This document shows, one piece after another, positions 1 through 5,699 of a DNA stretch of 5,756 nt (position 1 is the first letter of the stretch; the number at the start of each line of letters is the position of its first letter). Both the position numbers and the translations under genes were made by a program. The stretch lies in assembly GCA_037384225.1 (NCBI GenBank), contig JARROD010000320.1, forward strand, positions 1 through 5,756. The letters are read 5' to 3'. The notes below the pieces were generated by a model, which was not told the origin of the DNA, searched no databases, and saw only the letters and a list, made by a program, of their open reading frames with translations. Source of the stretch: JARROD01 sp037384225 (GTDB lineage Bacteria > Pseudomonadota > Gammaproteobacteria > Pseudomonadales > Cellvibrionaceae).

Positions 1-414
1 GGGGGGGCTCAACGTGGTCGGCGCAGTGAAAAGTCTGACACTCCAGTATCTGTTCGAACCACTGGAGGTCGTCACAGCAAGCGAACTGAGAATCAGCATA
101 GTGGCCCGACAAGAACACAATCCGCTCCGGCGAACCTGGAAACCAGTGCCTATCGTAATTTCGTGATCGATAAAGTTGAGAGTTTGGGAACGAAATCACC
201 ACAGGTAGCGAGGGCGGCGGCAACAGTTATAGAATCAGTGGAAAATATGTTTAAACAGGGCAAAATATCCGATAGCAATCGCAAACAGGTACTGAGTCAG
301 CTGGATAATATAGTGAGTTCGAGTGCGAAAAAGCCGGCAACGGAAACACAACAAGATTTGAACGATTTACGATTTTTATTGCTAGAGCACCAGATGCGGC
401 AAAGCAAATTTTAA
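1..414 (+). CDS. C-terminal part of a candidate type III secreted effector (unrecognised family), open at left edge
   Basis: The frame is open from base 1 to the TAA at 412-414, giving at least 137 residues with no start in the window. A GTG at 163 would give an 83-residue protein, but the frame continues upstream without a stop and no good ribosome binding site precedes that GTG, so I treat the gene as partial. The first ~50 residues are rich in R, S, T, G and Q and look like a disordered linker. From about base 145 to the end the protein looks helical, with amphipathic segments such as SPQVARAAATVIESVENMF and DLNDLRFLLLEHQMRQ. I recognise no family. The functional guess rests on context only: the next gene, 37 bases downstream on the same strand, looks like a CesT-type secretion chaperone, and such chaperones are often encoded directly after their cargo. 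It could instead be a translocator, a regulator or an unrelated protein. Confidence 0.5.
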   Translation, partial: GGAQRGRRSEKSDTPVSVRTTGGRHSKRTENQHSGPTRTQSAPANLETSAYRNFVIDKVESLGTKSPQVARAAATVIESVENMFKQGKISDSNRKQVLSQLDNIVSSSAKKPATETQQDLNDLRFLLLEHQMRQSKF

Positions 415-439
415 AATCAGTGAATAAGGCGTTAGACAT

Positions 440-446
440 GGGGGGA
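440..446 (+). promoter_or_regulatory. Ribosome binding site of the chaperone gene
   Basis: A GGGGGGA purine run lies 5 bases before the ATG at 452, a usable Shine-Dalgarno with normal spacing. It supports 452 as the start. No promoter is evident in the 37-base gap after the preceding stop, so the two genes are probably co-transcribed. Confidence 0.5.
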
Positions 447-451
447 AATAC

Positions 452-847
452 ATGAGCGACATTTTTATCAGAAACTTGTTTTCTGCAGTTTTTAAGAAAA
501 TAGGTATGGATGTGGATCCTCAGTCGGTAAAAGAGGAGCATGAACTCATAATTGATAATGAGCACCCCGTTCTAATGCGTTACGACAATATTCTCGAGCA
601 AGTCATGCTGATTGGCATGGTTAATATTGATTCAATTCCAAAAACTGAAAGACCCAGATTGATAGATCATTTACTTCGTGCTGGCCTGAACCCATTGCGC
701 GGCATTGACCCTGGGGCAGGTATAGATGATAAGTCCGGGTTGTGTTTTTCCTATTTCACCTTGCCACGAAACTCGGTTAACGTGGATGTTATCTGTGAAA
801 AAATGGTGCGGCTTATTGAATGGAATAAAAAAATCCTGATTACATAG
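452..847 (+). CDS. Probable type III secretion chaperone, CesT/Tir-chaperone-like fold
   Basis: A complete 131-residue protein, within the usual 120-170 range for class I type III secretion chaperones. These cytoplasmic homodimers bind the N-terminal part of one or a few effectors and keep them competent for export. The pattern fits the CesT fold: N-terminal helix at residues 4-18 (IFIRNLFSAVFKKIG); three strands at 30-58, with HELIIDNEHPVLMRYD followed by QVMLIGMV; a dimerisation-type helix at 65-79; two strands at 89-105 with a turn at DDKSG, ending in the family-like TLP; and a C-terminal helix at 109-129. Charge is slightly acidic (19 D/E against 16 K/R), as is common for these chaperones. 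It follows the partial gene ending at 414 and is convergent with the gene at 884. No secretion apparatus gene is visible, so this may be an orphan effector locus. Recognition is by fold pattern, not by a named homologue; the effector/chaperone assignment is inference. Confidence 0.68.
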   Translation: MSDIFIRNLFSAVFKKIGMDVDPQSVKEEHELIIDNEHPVLMRYDNILEQVMLIGMVNIDSIPKTERPRLIDHLLRAGLNPLRGIDPGAGIDDKSGLCFSYFTLPRNSVNVDVICEKMVRLIEWNKKILIT

Positions 848-883
848 TATAAATTAAGGGACATGTTACCTCGAACAAGTTCT

Positions 884-1291
884 TTAGAGCTGAGATATCA
901 CGTCGCGACTCTTGCTCAATACCAGCATTCCCAACCGCCTTTCACTCTCTTCAACCGTATCCATGGGGATTCTGTGCCATGAGACAGTGTCTAACGTAGG
1001 GAAAGGCTCAAACTGTTCGGGAATCAGAAAGACCCCAATGCCGTCATCAGCAAGTAATCCCAGAACGTCGTCAAAGAAGTGCTCCAGGGACCAGTGAAAC
1101 CCAACGGCATAGAAGCTGTAGACAAGACCATAGCGATTCTGGAGGGCTGAGAGACTGTTTTGACGCCCATCAATGATGTTCCAGTTCTTGGCCTGATTGA
1201 ATGTCAACATCCGCTCCAGTACCAAGAAGTCTCCACAGAACGAATCTTCCATGCGATCGCCCATCACCCCTATATTTCCAATGGCAGGCAT
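884..1291 (-). CDS. C-terminal half of a class I SAM-dependent methyltransferase-like protein, N-terminus missing
   Basis: Coding is supported by natural-looking codon use and a protein-like sequence of 135 residues from the ATG at 1291. Residues 54-91 look like the late part of a Rossmann-fold methyltransferase: a hydrophobic strand ending YGLVYSFYAVGFHW, an acidic helix LEHFFDDVLGLL, then a turn and strand, DDGIGVFLIP. This resembles the C-terminal half of putative sugar O-methyltransferases (family resemblance from memory). The glycine-rich SAM-binding motif I and the first strands are absent. The frame extends upstream only to a TAG at about 1334, through GC-rich sequence with no ribosome binding site before the ATG. 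I therefore think the gene lost its 5' half and that the first few residues may not be original. It is tail-to-tail with the chaperone gene, 36 bases apart. It is probably inactive as a methyltransferase; the substrate is unknown. Confidence 0.5.
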   Translation of the reverse strand: MPAIGNIGVMGDRMEDSFCGDFLVLERMLTFNQAKNWNIIDGRQNSLSALQNRYGLVYSFYAVGFHWSLEHFFDDVLGLLADDGIGVFLIPEQFEPFPTLDTVSWHRIPMDTVEESERRLGMLVLSKSRDVISQL

Positions 1292-1490
1292 GGCAACGCC
1301 GGCAGCTATGGCGACCAGCTGCCGGGCGGGCCGCTACTGGACGCGGCCACCTGTGGCAAAACGGAGTTTATTTTCAGCGGCGCGGGCGCCAAGGCCAACA
1401 GCCTGGAGCGCCCCAATGGGGTGACAGGGTAATGAGTTGACCTTCAGCGCCATTGTGGTGGGTCCGGATACCAGCGTTTACTGCGAAGTG
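1275..1490 (+). pseudogene. GC-rich coding remnant with a frameshift, product unrecognised (possibly pilin-like)
   Basis: On the plus strand, one frame from about 1275 to a TAA at 1430-1432 reads GSYGDQLPGGPLLDAATCGK and then KTEFIFSGAGAKANSLERPN, with G or C at most third codon positions, as expected of a real gene in a GC-rich genome. Removing one base in the GGG at about 1427-1429 avoids the stop and continues into NELTFSAIVVGPDTSVYC, ending near 1485 where the protease gene's 3' end begins on the other strand. A tyrosine-glycine start, small-residue-rich strands and a late cysteine are loosely reminiscent of the C-terminal half of type IV pilin-like proteins, but I cannot establish this. 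No start codon with a ribosome binding site belongs to it. The alternative is a chance open frame opposite gene ends, though neither neighbouring gene covers most of this stretch. Confidence 0.3.
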
Positions 1491-1580
1491 TTTTCAAAAA
1501 CCTTGCAGAAAAAGCTTAGCGGCAACATCAGCAGGCCTATCCAGCCAAAACCTCCGCCACCGGACGATGAGCCGACTGAA
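1478..1580 (-). other. GlyGly-CTERM-like C-terminal sorting signal
   Basis: The protease ends with a serine/glycine run (SSSGGGG), a hydrophobic segment (FGWIGLLMLPLSFF) and a short tail, CKVFENTSQ. This is the layout of GlyGly-CTERM, the signal recognised by rhombosortase in gammaproteobacteria that export proteins by type II secretion. The usual cluster of arginines or lysines after the hydrophobic segment is missing; only one lysine is present. The signal may have been altered at its 3' end. Confidence 0.6.
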
Positions 1581-4171
1581 AAATTGTCGGTTGCTGAGGT
1601 GGGGCCGGCAGGTGGCGCAACCACATCACTATCGTTTTCGACGTCGTCCCCCGCCGGCTCTTCGGGCGTTTCACCGCCCTGGGAATCGCGATCCCGCACC
1701 GTTACGCTCACTTGCGTTTTTGCCGTCTCCCCATTCAATCCCCTGGCGGAAACGCTGAAAGTCAGGGTGGTATCCTCACTGACATCCGGCGCCGTAAAGC
1801 GAATGGTTTCCGTTGCGGCGCCGTTGAAATCAACCGTCGGCCCCGCCAACTGCTCCCACTGGATGCGCAGCCCGGCAGTGGATTCCGCGGCCATTGTCGC
1901 GCTCACACTGACTTCCGTTGCATTCCCGCTTTCATCCACATCCACGATTTGAATGCTGTCGGCGATAACACTGATGGTGTTGTCTTCACAGACGGGCGCG
2001 TCGGGAACGGCCACACAGGAAAATATCGGGCTGGCCACATTGGTCACTGAAATGTTGTCGATCAGCCAGCCAGTATCGCCCACGGAGAAGTCGGTGGCCA
2101 CCCGAAAACGCAAGCGAACCTGGTTGCCATTCAGTGCCGTGCCGAAATTGATGGTTTCCCGTTCCATAACCCCGCCGGGAATGAGGTCGTTGAAGGTGTC
2201 GCGGCCGCGCAGGGATTGAGTGTCGTCCTCGCCGGCCAATGCCCCGGTGTAGCCCGAGCCCTCGAAAGCCGCGCCGGGAATCGTCAGCACGTCCTGAAAT
2301 TCGGAGCCGTTGACGCTGACTTCGAGTACACCCCCGTCAAACCCCGTTTCAAAGCTGTACCAGTGTTCGAAGCTCAGGCGGAAATTCCCGGCAAAGCCCA
2401 CATTGAAACTCCGGGTCTCATAAGCCACATCCGACTCGATAGCGCGGTCCTCGATAAACATTACCTCCGAATCGGGGGCGAAGCCCAGGTCTTCCACAGT
2501 CGTTTGCGCATCGAAGGGGGTGTTGCTGGGAATAAACAGCCGCGCCGCTTCACTGCCCGGCTTTAACGCCACCTCTACCCAGTCAAACGGGGCCGCCAGG
2601 GTATCCAGGGTGTCCTCTGTTGTATCTTCCAGAGGCGCTCTGGGCAGAAGTTTGTAATTGACCGGCACGCTGAGTGTTTCCGGCGCGGGCACGGTTACCG
2701 GTTGGTCGCCGCTCTGCTCGAGGAAAACCACCCTCAGCACCAGTTCTTCCGCAACAGGCCCCTCCTCCAGGGTAAAGCCGAGCGGCGCGGCGGTAGTGTT
2801 TTCAAACAGGTTGAGAGAATCGAATGTGATGGTGCCGTTGTTATCGAAACGAACCCTATGATCGCTCAACACCTCCAACTGCCCCTGGAGCCCGCTCAGG
2901 GCTTCCGATCCGATATTGTCGATGCTGACCGTTACCGTGCCGCTTTCACCAGCTTGCAAAATACCGTCTTTTTTGGTGTCGCCGGCTGTGTCGGTCTCAA
3001 TTGCCAGCAGGACATCGTTGACGCGGAAAATGGGCAACCGGGATTCATACGATTCCACCACGCCGGTGTGGAACTCGTCGAAACGCTCCGGCGATACGGC
3101 GCCCGGCCCCATGCCGCGGCGCGCAAAGGCTTCCAGCAGCAGGCGATAATCACCCGGGTCGGCGGCAAAAGCGGCCGCCAGCAGTGCGTCTCGGGCTTCC
3201 GTGTAGGTGGGCGCCACCGGCGTCAGCTTATAACCTGCCACCAAGTAATCCAGCATACGGTCTTGAGCCTTGGCAAAACCGTGCGTATTGATCAGGCTCA
3301 CGTAGGCATCCCACAGCATGGAAGCCCAGACCTCGCCGGAATTGTGCACTTCAGAGTTATTGTCGCTGGGCAGATTGTTCGGCAGTTCCACGCCGGATTC
3401 GATGTGTTTGAACGTCAGGGGGTTGAGTTCCAGGTTGGTGGAATAAGGCACGCGCCGCCCGCCGGTGAAAAAGTCTCCCACAAAGGTTGAGGAAGGGTAA
3501 GGCGCCTGGAAGGCATCGTTGCCGGGAATATTCTGGTCCGCTTCGCGTGCCAGCAACAACAGGGCGTGAAAATCCGCCCAGCCTTCACCCATGGAATTGC
3601 CCTGGTTATTGATCAGGCCGGAACCGTTTCCGATCAGGCGGTTGCTGATGTAGTGGCCCCATTCATGGGCGATGATGGAGTTGTCTAAGGTACCGTCCTT
3701 GAACGGGCGGTTGTTGAACATCTCCAACGCCACGGTTTCGCCGGCCTCCAGAGGATCGATAAGCGTCAGCCCGTCATTATTGGAAAGCCCCATGCTGGGG
3801 ATCTTCACGTTTGGATCGTTCCCGCCCATGGAGGCGGGCTCGTCGCCGGGCTGGTTGTTTATCACCACGGCGGCAATGGCGCCGGCCTGCTGCGCGTTGA
3901 AAACCTTTAGCGTAAAGCTACAGCTGCCGCGGTCGATAAGCGCTATTTTCCCGGTTACCTGTTCCGGGTTGATCAGTTCCTCGCAGCCATCGGTTTCGGT
4001 GCCGGTGCCATCTGGCCCCGTACTGCCGTCGTCGATGCGGACCGCCTCTCCCGTCAGAGTACTGAACCGCAGAGGGCCGAAGCCAGCTGTTTGCGAGGAG
4101 GTCAGGAATACACGTTCGCCGTCGCGGGTAACAAACACACCGAAATCGTCCCCTGGCACGGTATCCTTGCT
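1478..4171 (-). CDS. 3' fragment of the M36 peptidase gene: PA insertion, catalytic zinc site, C-terminal beta domains, GlyGly-CTERM-like anchor
   Basis: About 897 residues are read in the second frame from SKDTVPGDDFGVFV at 4171. The same frame is open further upstream to an ATG at 4372, but that part is out-of-frame translation of the 5' fragment and has no homologous character. Fragment residues ~60-145 form a PA domain (GKIALIDRGSCSFTLKVFNA, then AGAIAAVVINN). HEWGH at 3653-3667 gives the two zinc histidines and catalytic glutamate, and the glutamate of GEGWADF at 3584-3586, 27 residues after the first histidine, is the expected third ligand. The M36 domain ends near 3055 (RRGMGPGAVSPERFDEF). 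Positions ~2030-2600 hold a jelly-roll or MAM-like domain ending GWLIDNISV. Positions ~1690-1990 look Ig/PKD-like, and a proline- and acid-rich linker leads to the tail. All catalytic residues in this half are intact. No ribosome binding site serves it, so expression is doubtful. Confidence 0.72.
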   Translation of the reverse strand, partial: SKDTVPGDDFGVFVTRDGERVFLTSSQTAGFGPLRFSTLTGEAVRIDDGSTGPDGTGTETDGCEELINPEQVTGKIALIDRGSCSFTLKVFNAQQAGAIAAVVINNQPGDEPASMGGNDPNVKIPSMGLSNNDGLTLIDPLEAGETVALEMFNNRPFKDGTLDNSIIAHEWGHYISNRLIGNGSGLINNQGNSMGEGWADFHALLLLAREADQNIPGNDAFQAPYPSSTFVGDFFTGGRRVPYSTNLELNPLTFKHIESGVELPNNLPSDNNSEVHNSGEVWASMLWDAYVSLINTHGFAKAQDRMLDYLVAGYKLTPVAPTYTEARDALLAAAFAADPGDYRLLLEAFARRGMGPGAVSPERFDEFHTGVVESYESRLPIFRVNDVLLAIETDTAGDTKKDGILQAGESGTVTVSIDNIGSEALSGLQGQLEVLSDHRVRFDNNGTITFDSLNLFENTTAAPLGFTLEEGPVAEELVLRVVFLEQSGDQPVTVPAPETLSVPVNYKLLPRAPLEDTTEDTLDTLAAPFDWVEVALKPGSEAARLFIPSNTPFDAQTTVEDLGFAPDSEVMFIEDRAIESDVAYETRSFNVGFAGNFRLSFEHWYSFETGFDGGVLEVSVNGSEFQDVLTIPGAAFEGSGYTGALAGEDDTQSLRGRDTFNDLIPGGVMERETINFGTALNGNQVRLRFRVATDFSVGDTGWLIDNISVTNVASPIFSCVAVPDAPVCEDNTISVIADSIQIVDVDESGNATEVSVSATMAAESTAGLRIQWEQLAGPTVDFNGAATETIRFTAPDVSEDTTLTFSVSARGLNGETAKTQVSVTVRDRDSQGGETPEEPAGDDVENDSDVVAPPAGPTSATDNFSVGSSSGGGGFGWIGLLMLPLSFFCKVFENTSQ

Positions 4172-5609
4172 GCAGAAAATTATTGAGATAGAACAGGTTG
4201 ACGATAGCGGCGTGGCGATTATCGCGGGAATTGGGCGCCTCATTGGTTTGCAGTGCATAGTCGAATATCCCGGAGGCGGTAACCGGCGCACTGAAATCGC
4301 CGGTAGTGAAGCCCTGTGGAGCCACCACATCGGCATAGGCGAACACATTGTTGCCATTGGTTTCGCCGGCACCCTTCTCCAGCCAGGGGTCGCCGGTACT
4401 GATGGGGCCGTGCTTTAGCGTTACCAGCGGCGCTTCCAGAATCTCCGAGGGGTCCACCTGGTCGGGGCCCTGTGCCGGCGTTACATCTCCATGGGGGCCA
4501 TCCTCCGGTAACAATGTTTGCGGGTCCGCATACACACGGTAAGAGAAGGTCGCGTCGCTTTTGAGGTTGTTTTTCATCAGAACCTGCCGGCCCCGGGTGT
4601 CTATTACGAACGCGTAGTAGTCTCCGTTTGTATCATCGGGGGCAGCCGTTTGCAGTTCAACATAATAGGCTGCTGTCAACTCGCCCGTCAGGTCGTACAT
4701 AACTTTTTTGGCTCGCGGTGCGCTCAATAACTGCAGGTCGCTGGAGCTGCCATTCTCGGCGTCGAAATATTGCCAGACACCATCTTTTTTGCTTTTGTTC
4801 AGAGTGATATTGCCACTGTCTCCCCCCATTTGTTCAAACGCCATGCGAATCGCGGTTTGCGCATCGTCAAAAGTGAAATCGGCGACGCTGGAGGGCAGTT
4901 CATTGCGCTCCGTGAGGTAACCGGCCGAAGCGACCATGTTCAGGTCCCGGTCCAGGAGAATATTCATTTCACGGTTAAACACCTCGATACCCTGAACACG
5001 CTGTCGGTATTTTGCCACTATGGGGCCGCCGAGGTGGTCGTGCAGGTTTACCAGGTAAGCTTCACTGATGGTTTGTTTGTTTTGTGCGCTGGCGGAGCGT
5101 ATGGCCACTTCGGCATCGTTGCCGGCAACTGTCAGGCCGGTCAGGCGCTGCAGATGGTAGTTTGCCGCCCACAGCTTGCGTTTGTCCGGGGCGATAACAT
5201 TTGCGCCCGCTGTCGTGTCCCCGGCGCCTCCCCAAATAAAAGTGGCTTTGCCCAGGGTCGGGTCGAATTGGTGTTTGAGCCCGCTGCGCGAAGGGCGCCG
5301 CAGCTGTTCGGCTTTAATGGCCTGTTGCACGGAGATTCGAACGTTACCTGACAGTGCTTCATTTCTGGCGGCGGCGCCCTGGTGGGATGTGGCCACGCGT
5401 GATGCCCCCTGCCCAATGGTATTGATGAGGCTACCGGATACGGTCAAAGCGGGTGTTGTGCTGGAGGATTTTCCCTGTTCCGCGGCTGCCTGAGCGGCGA
5501 TGGACGCCGTGGCCAGAGCAACGGTCAGAGGCAATGTTTTTAAACAGCAGGCAATGCCCGGCCGGGCAGGAAGGAGGTTGTCTTTTTTATCGATTAGTGA
5601 ATCTTTCAT
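3918..5609 (-). CDS. 5' fragment of the M36 peptidase gene: signal peptide, FTP/PepSY propeptide, start of catalytic domain
   Basis: I chose the ATG at 5609 over the in-frame ATG at 5660 because AGGAG precedes it by 10 bases and because the resulting N-terminus gives a cleaner signal peptide. That peptide has lysines at residues 2, 8, 9 and 24, a hydrophobic core at about 25-39 (TLPLTVALATASIAA) and likely cleavage near residue 41-43 (AQA/AAA). Residues ~155-235 match a fungalysin/thermolysin propeptide (FTP) domain, with YRQRVQGIEVFNREMNILLD as its most typical part. Residues ~245-345 look like a PepSY-type propeptide, with AAYYVEL and DYYAFVIDTRGRQVL. Residues ~418-479 begin the M36 domain with GNNVFAYADV and NLFYLNNFLQ. 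After codon 480 the frame leaves the homologous path and runs through about 84 unrelated, arginine-rich residues to the stop ending at 3918. If translated, it would be an exported propeptide without a catalytic site. Confidence 0.72.
   Translation of the reverse strand: MKDSLIDKKDNLLPARPGIACCLKTLPLTVALATASIAAQAAAEQGKSSSTTPALTVSGSLINTIGQGASRVATSHQGAAARNEALSGNVRISVQQAIKAEQLRRPSRSGLKHQFDPTLGKATFIWGGAGDTTAGANVIAPDKRKLWAANYHLQRLTGLTVAGNDAEVAIRSASAQNKQTISEAYLVNLHDHLGGPIVAKYRQRVQGIEVFNREMNILLDRDLNMVASAGYLTERNELPSSVADFTFDDAQTAIRMAFEQMGGDSGNITLNKSKKDGVWQYFDAENGSSSDLQLLSAPRAKKVMYDLTGELTAAYYVELQTAAPDDTNGDYYAFVIDTRGRQVLMKNNLKSDATFSYRVYADPQTLLPEDGPHGDVTPAQGPDQVDPSEILEAPLVTLKHGPISTGDPWLEKGAGETNGNNVFAYADVVAPQGFTTGDFSAPVTASGIFDYALQTNEAPNSRDNRHAAIVNLFYLNNFLQQGYRARGRFRCVCYPRRRTCIPDLLANSWLRPSAVQYSDGRGGPHRRRQYGARWHRHRNRWLRGTDQPGTGNRENSAYRPRQL
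4163..4178 (-). other. Deletion and frame-change junction inside the M36 gene
   Basis: On the minus strand the sequence reads TTTCTGCAGCAAGGATAC. Read in the first frame it is F-L-Q-Q, where the family normally has a F-L-H-D-like continuation. Read one base later it becomes S-K-D-T, which starts the next homologous block. The motif-bearing residues expected between these blocks are missing, so the bases around CTGCAG at 4170-4175 mark where the ends were joined. Confidence 0.6.
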
Positions 5610-5619
5610 ATTTTGGAGG

Positions 5620-5624
5620 CTCCT
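5620..5624 (-). promoter_or_regulatory. Ribosome binding site deciding the M36 start
   Basis: AGGAG lies 10 bases before the ATG at 5609 on the minus strand. The alternative in-frame ATG at 5660 has only a weaker GGGAAG-type element before it. This favours 5609, which also places the signal peptide nearer the N-terminus. Confidence 0.5.
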
Positions 5625-5674
5625 GTAATCCTGCTGATTATTCTCTTTAGGATCGGGCATGGAATAACTTCCCG

Positions 5675-5699
5675 CCCCTTTATCAGGACAAAAAAGGGG
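5675..5699. repeat. Short perfect inverted repeat in the M36 leader region
   Basis: CCCCTTT at 5675-5681 pairs perfectly with AAAGGGG at 5693-5699 across an 11-base loop, and a G·T pair can extend it. On the plus strand four T follow, so it could be a weak terminator for that direction; on the minus strand it would form a hairpin in the leader of the protease gene. A second small inverted repeat (GCGCC at 5707-5711, GGCGC at 5722-5726) and a third (TAGGC at 5735-5739, GCCTA at 5747-5751) lie next to it. I see no gene between 5661 and 5756 and no convincing promoter boxes. Confidence 0.3.

Larger units (their letters stand above)
1478..5609 (-). pseudogene. Secreted M36 (fungalysin-like) zinc metallopeptidase with GlyGly-CTERM-like tail, broken by a frame-shifting internal deletion
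   Basis: Two overlapping minus-strand frames together make one recognisable protein of about 1,377 residues. In order: signal peptide; FTP and PepSY-type propeptide; start of the M36 domain; PA-domain insertion; zinc site HEWGH plus GEGWADF; beta-rich C-terminal domains; glycine-serine linker and hydrophobic GlyGly-CTERM-like segment. Intact members are exported, self-processed proteases. The reading frame changes at about 4170. At the same place the stretch that M36 enzymes normally carry between NLFYxNN and the later catalytic part (GFDE..GNFQ and NNANFATPPDG-type motifs, roughly 60 residues in fungal members) is absent. A sequencing error alone would not remove those residues, so a real deletion that also shifts the frame is the simplest reading. 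Translation from the 5' start would end at the stop ending at base 3918. I am sure of the family and fairly sure the gene is disrupted. Confidence 0.8.

Noticed and set aside
251..565. A 104-codon minus-strand open frame over the end of the first gene and start of the chaperone
   Set aside because: It covers two plus-strand genes and their spacer, has no ribosome binding site that I can see, and its N-terminal peptide looks like random AT-rich translation.
848..883. Bidirectional terminator between the convergent chaperone and methyltransferase genes
   Set aside because: The 36-base gap contains no convincing GC-rich stem followed by a T run in either direction.
1437..1952. A 171-codon plus-strand open frame beginning TTGACC
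   Set aside because: Only its first ~16 codons look like genuine coding sequence (treated as part of the remnant). The rest is the mirror of the protease C-terminal domain and reads as serine/threonine/valine-rich sequence.
2702..3490. A 262-codon open frame on the plus strand opposite the protease gene
   Set aside because: It lies entirely antisense to the M36 catalytic and C-terminal region. The protein is rich in Q, R, H and G without any domain pattern, as expected for a mirror frame of GC-rich coding DNA.
4143..4200. Programmed ribosomal frameshifting joining the two protease frames
   Set aside because: No slippery heptamer with a downstream structure is evident at CTGCAGCAAGG, and a frameshift would not restore the missing catalytic-domain residues.
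3672..4418. A 248-codon plus-strand open frame across the frame-change region
   Set aside because: The opposite strand carries the PA domain and the HEWGH site, which are unambiguous. The plus-strand protein is serine/proline-rich and has no family features.
4770..5351. A 193-codon plus-strand open frame opposite the propeptide
   Set aside because: It is antisense to the well-supported FTP/PepSY region and shows no recognisable motifs; I judge it a mirror frame.
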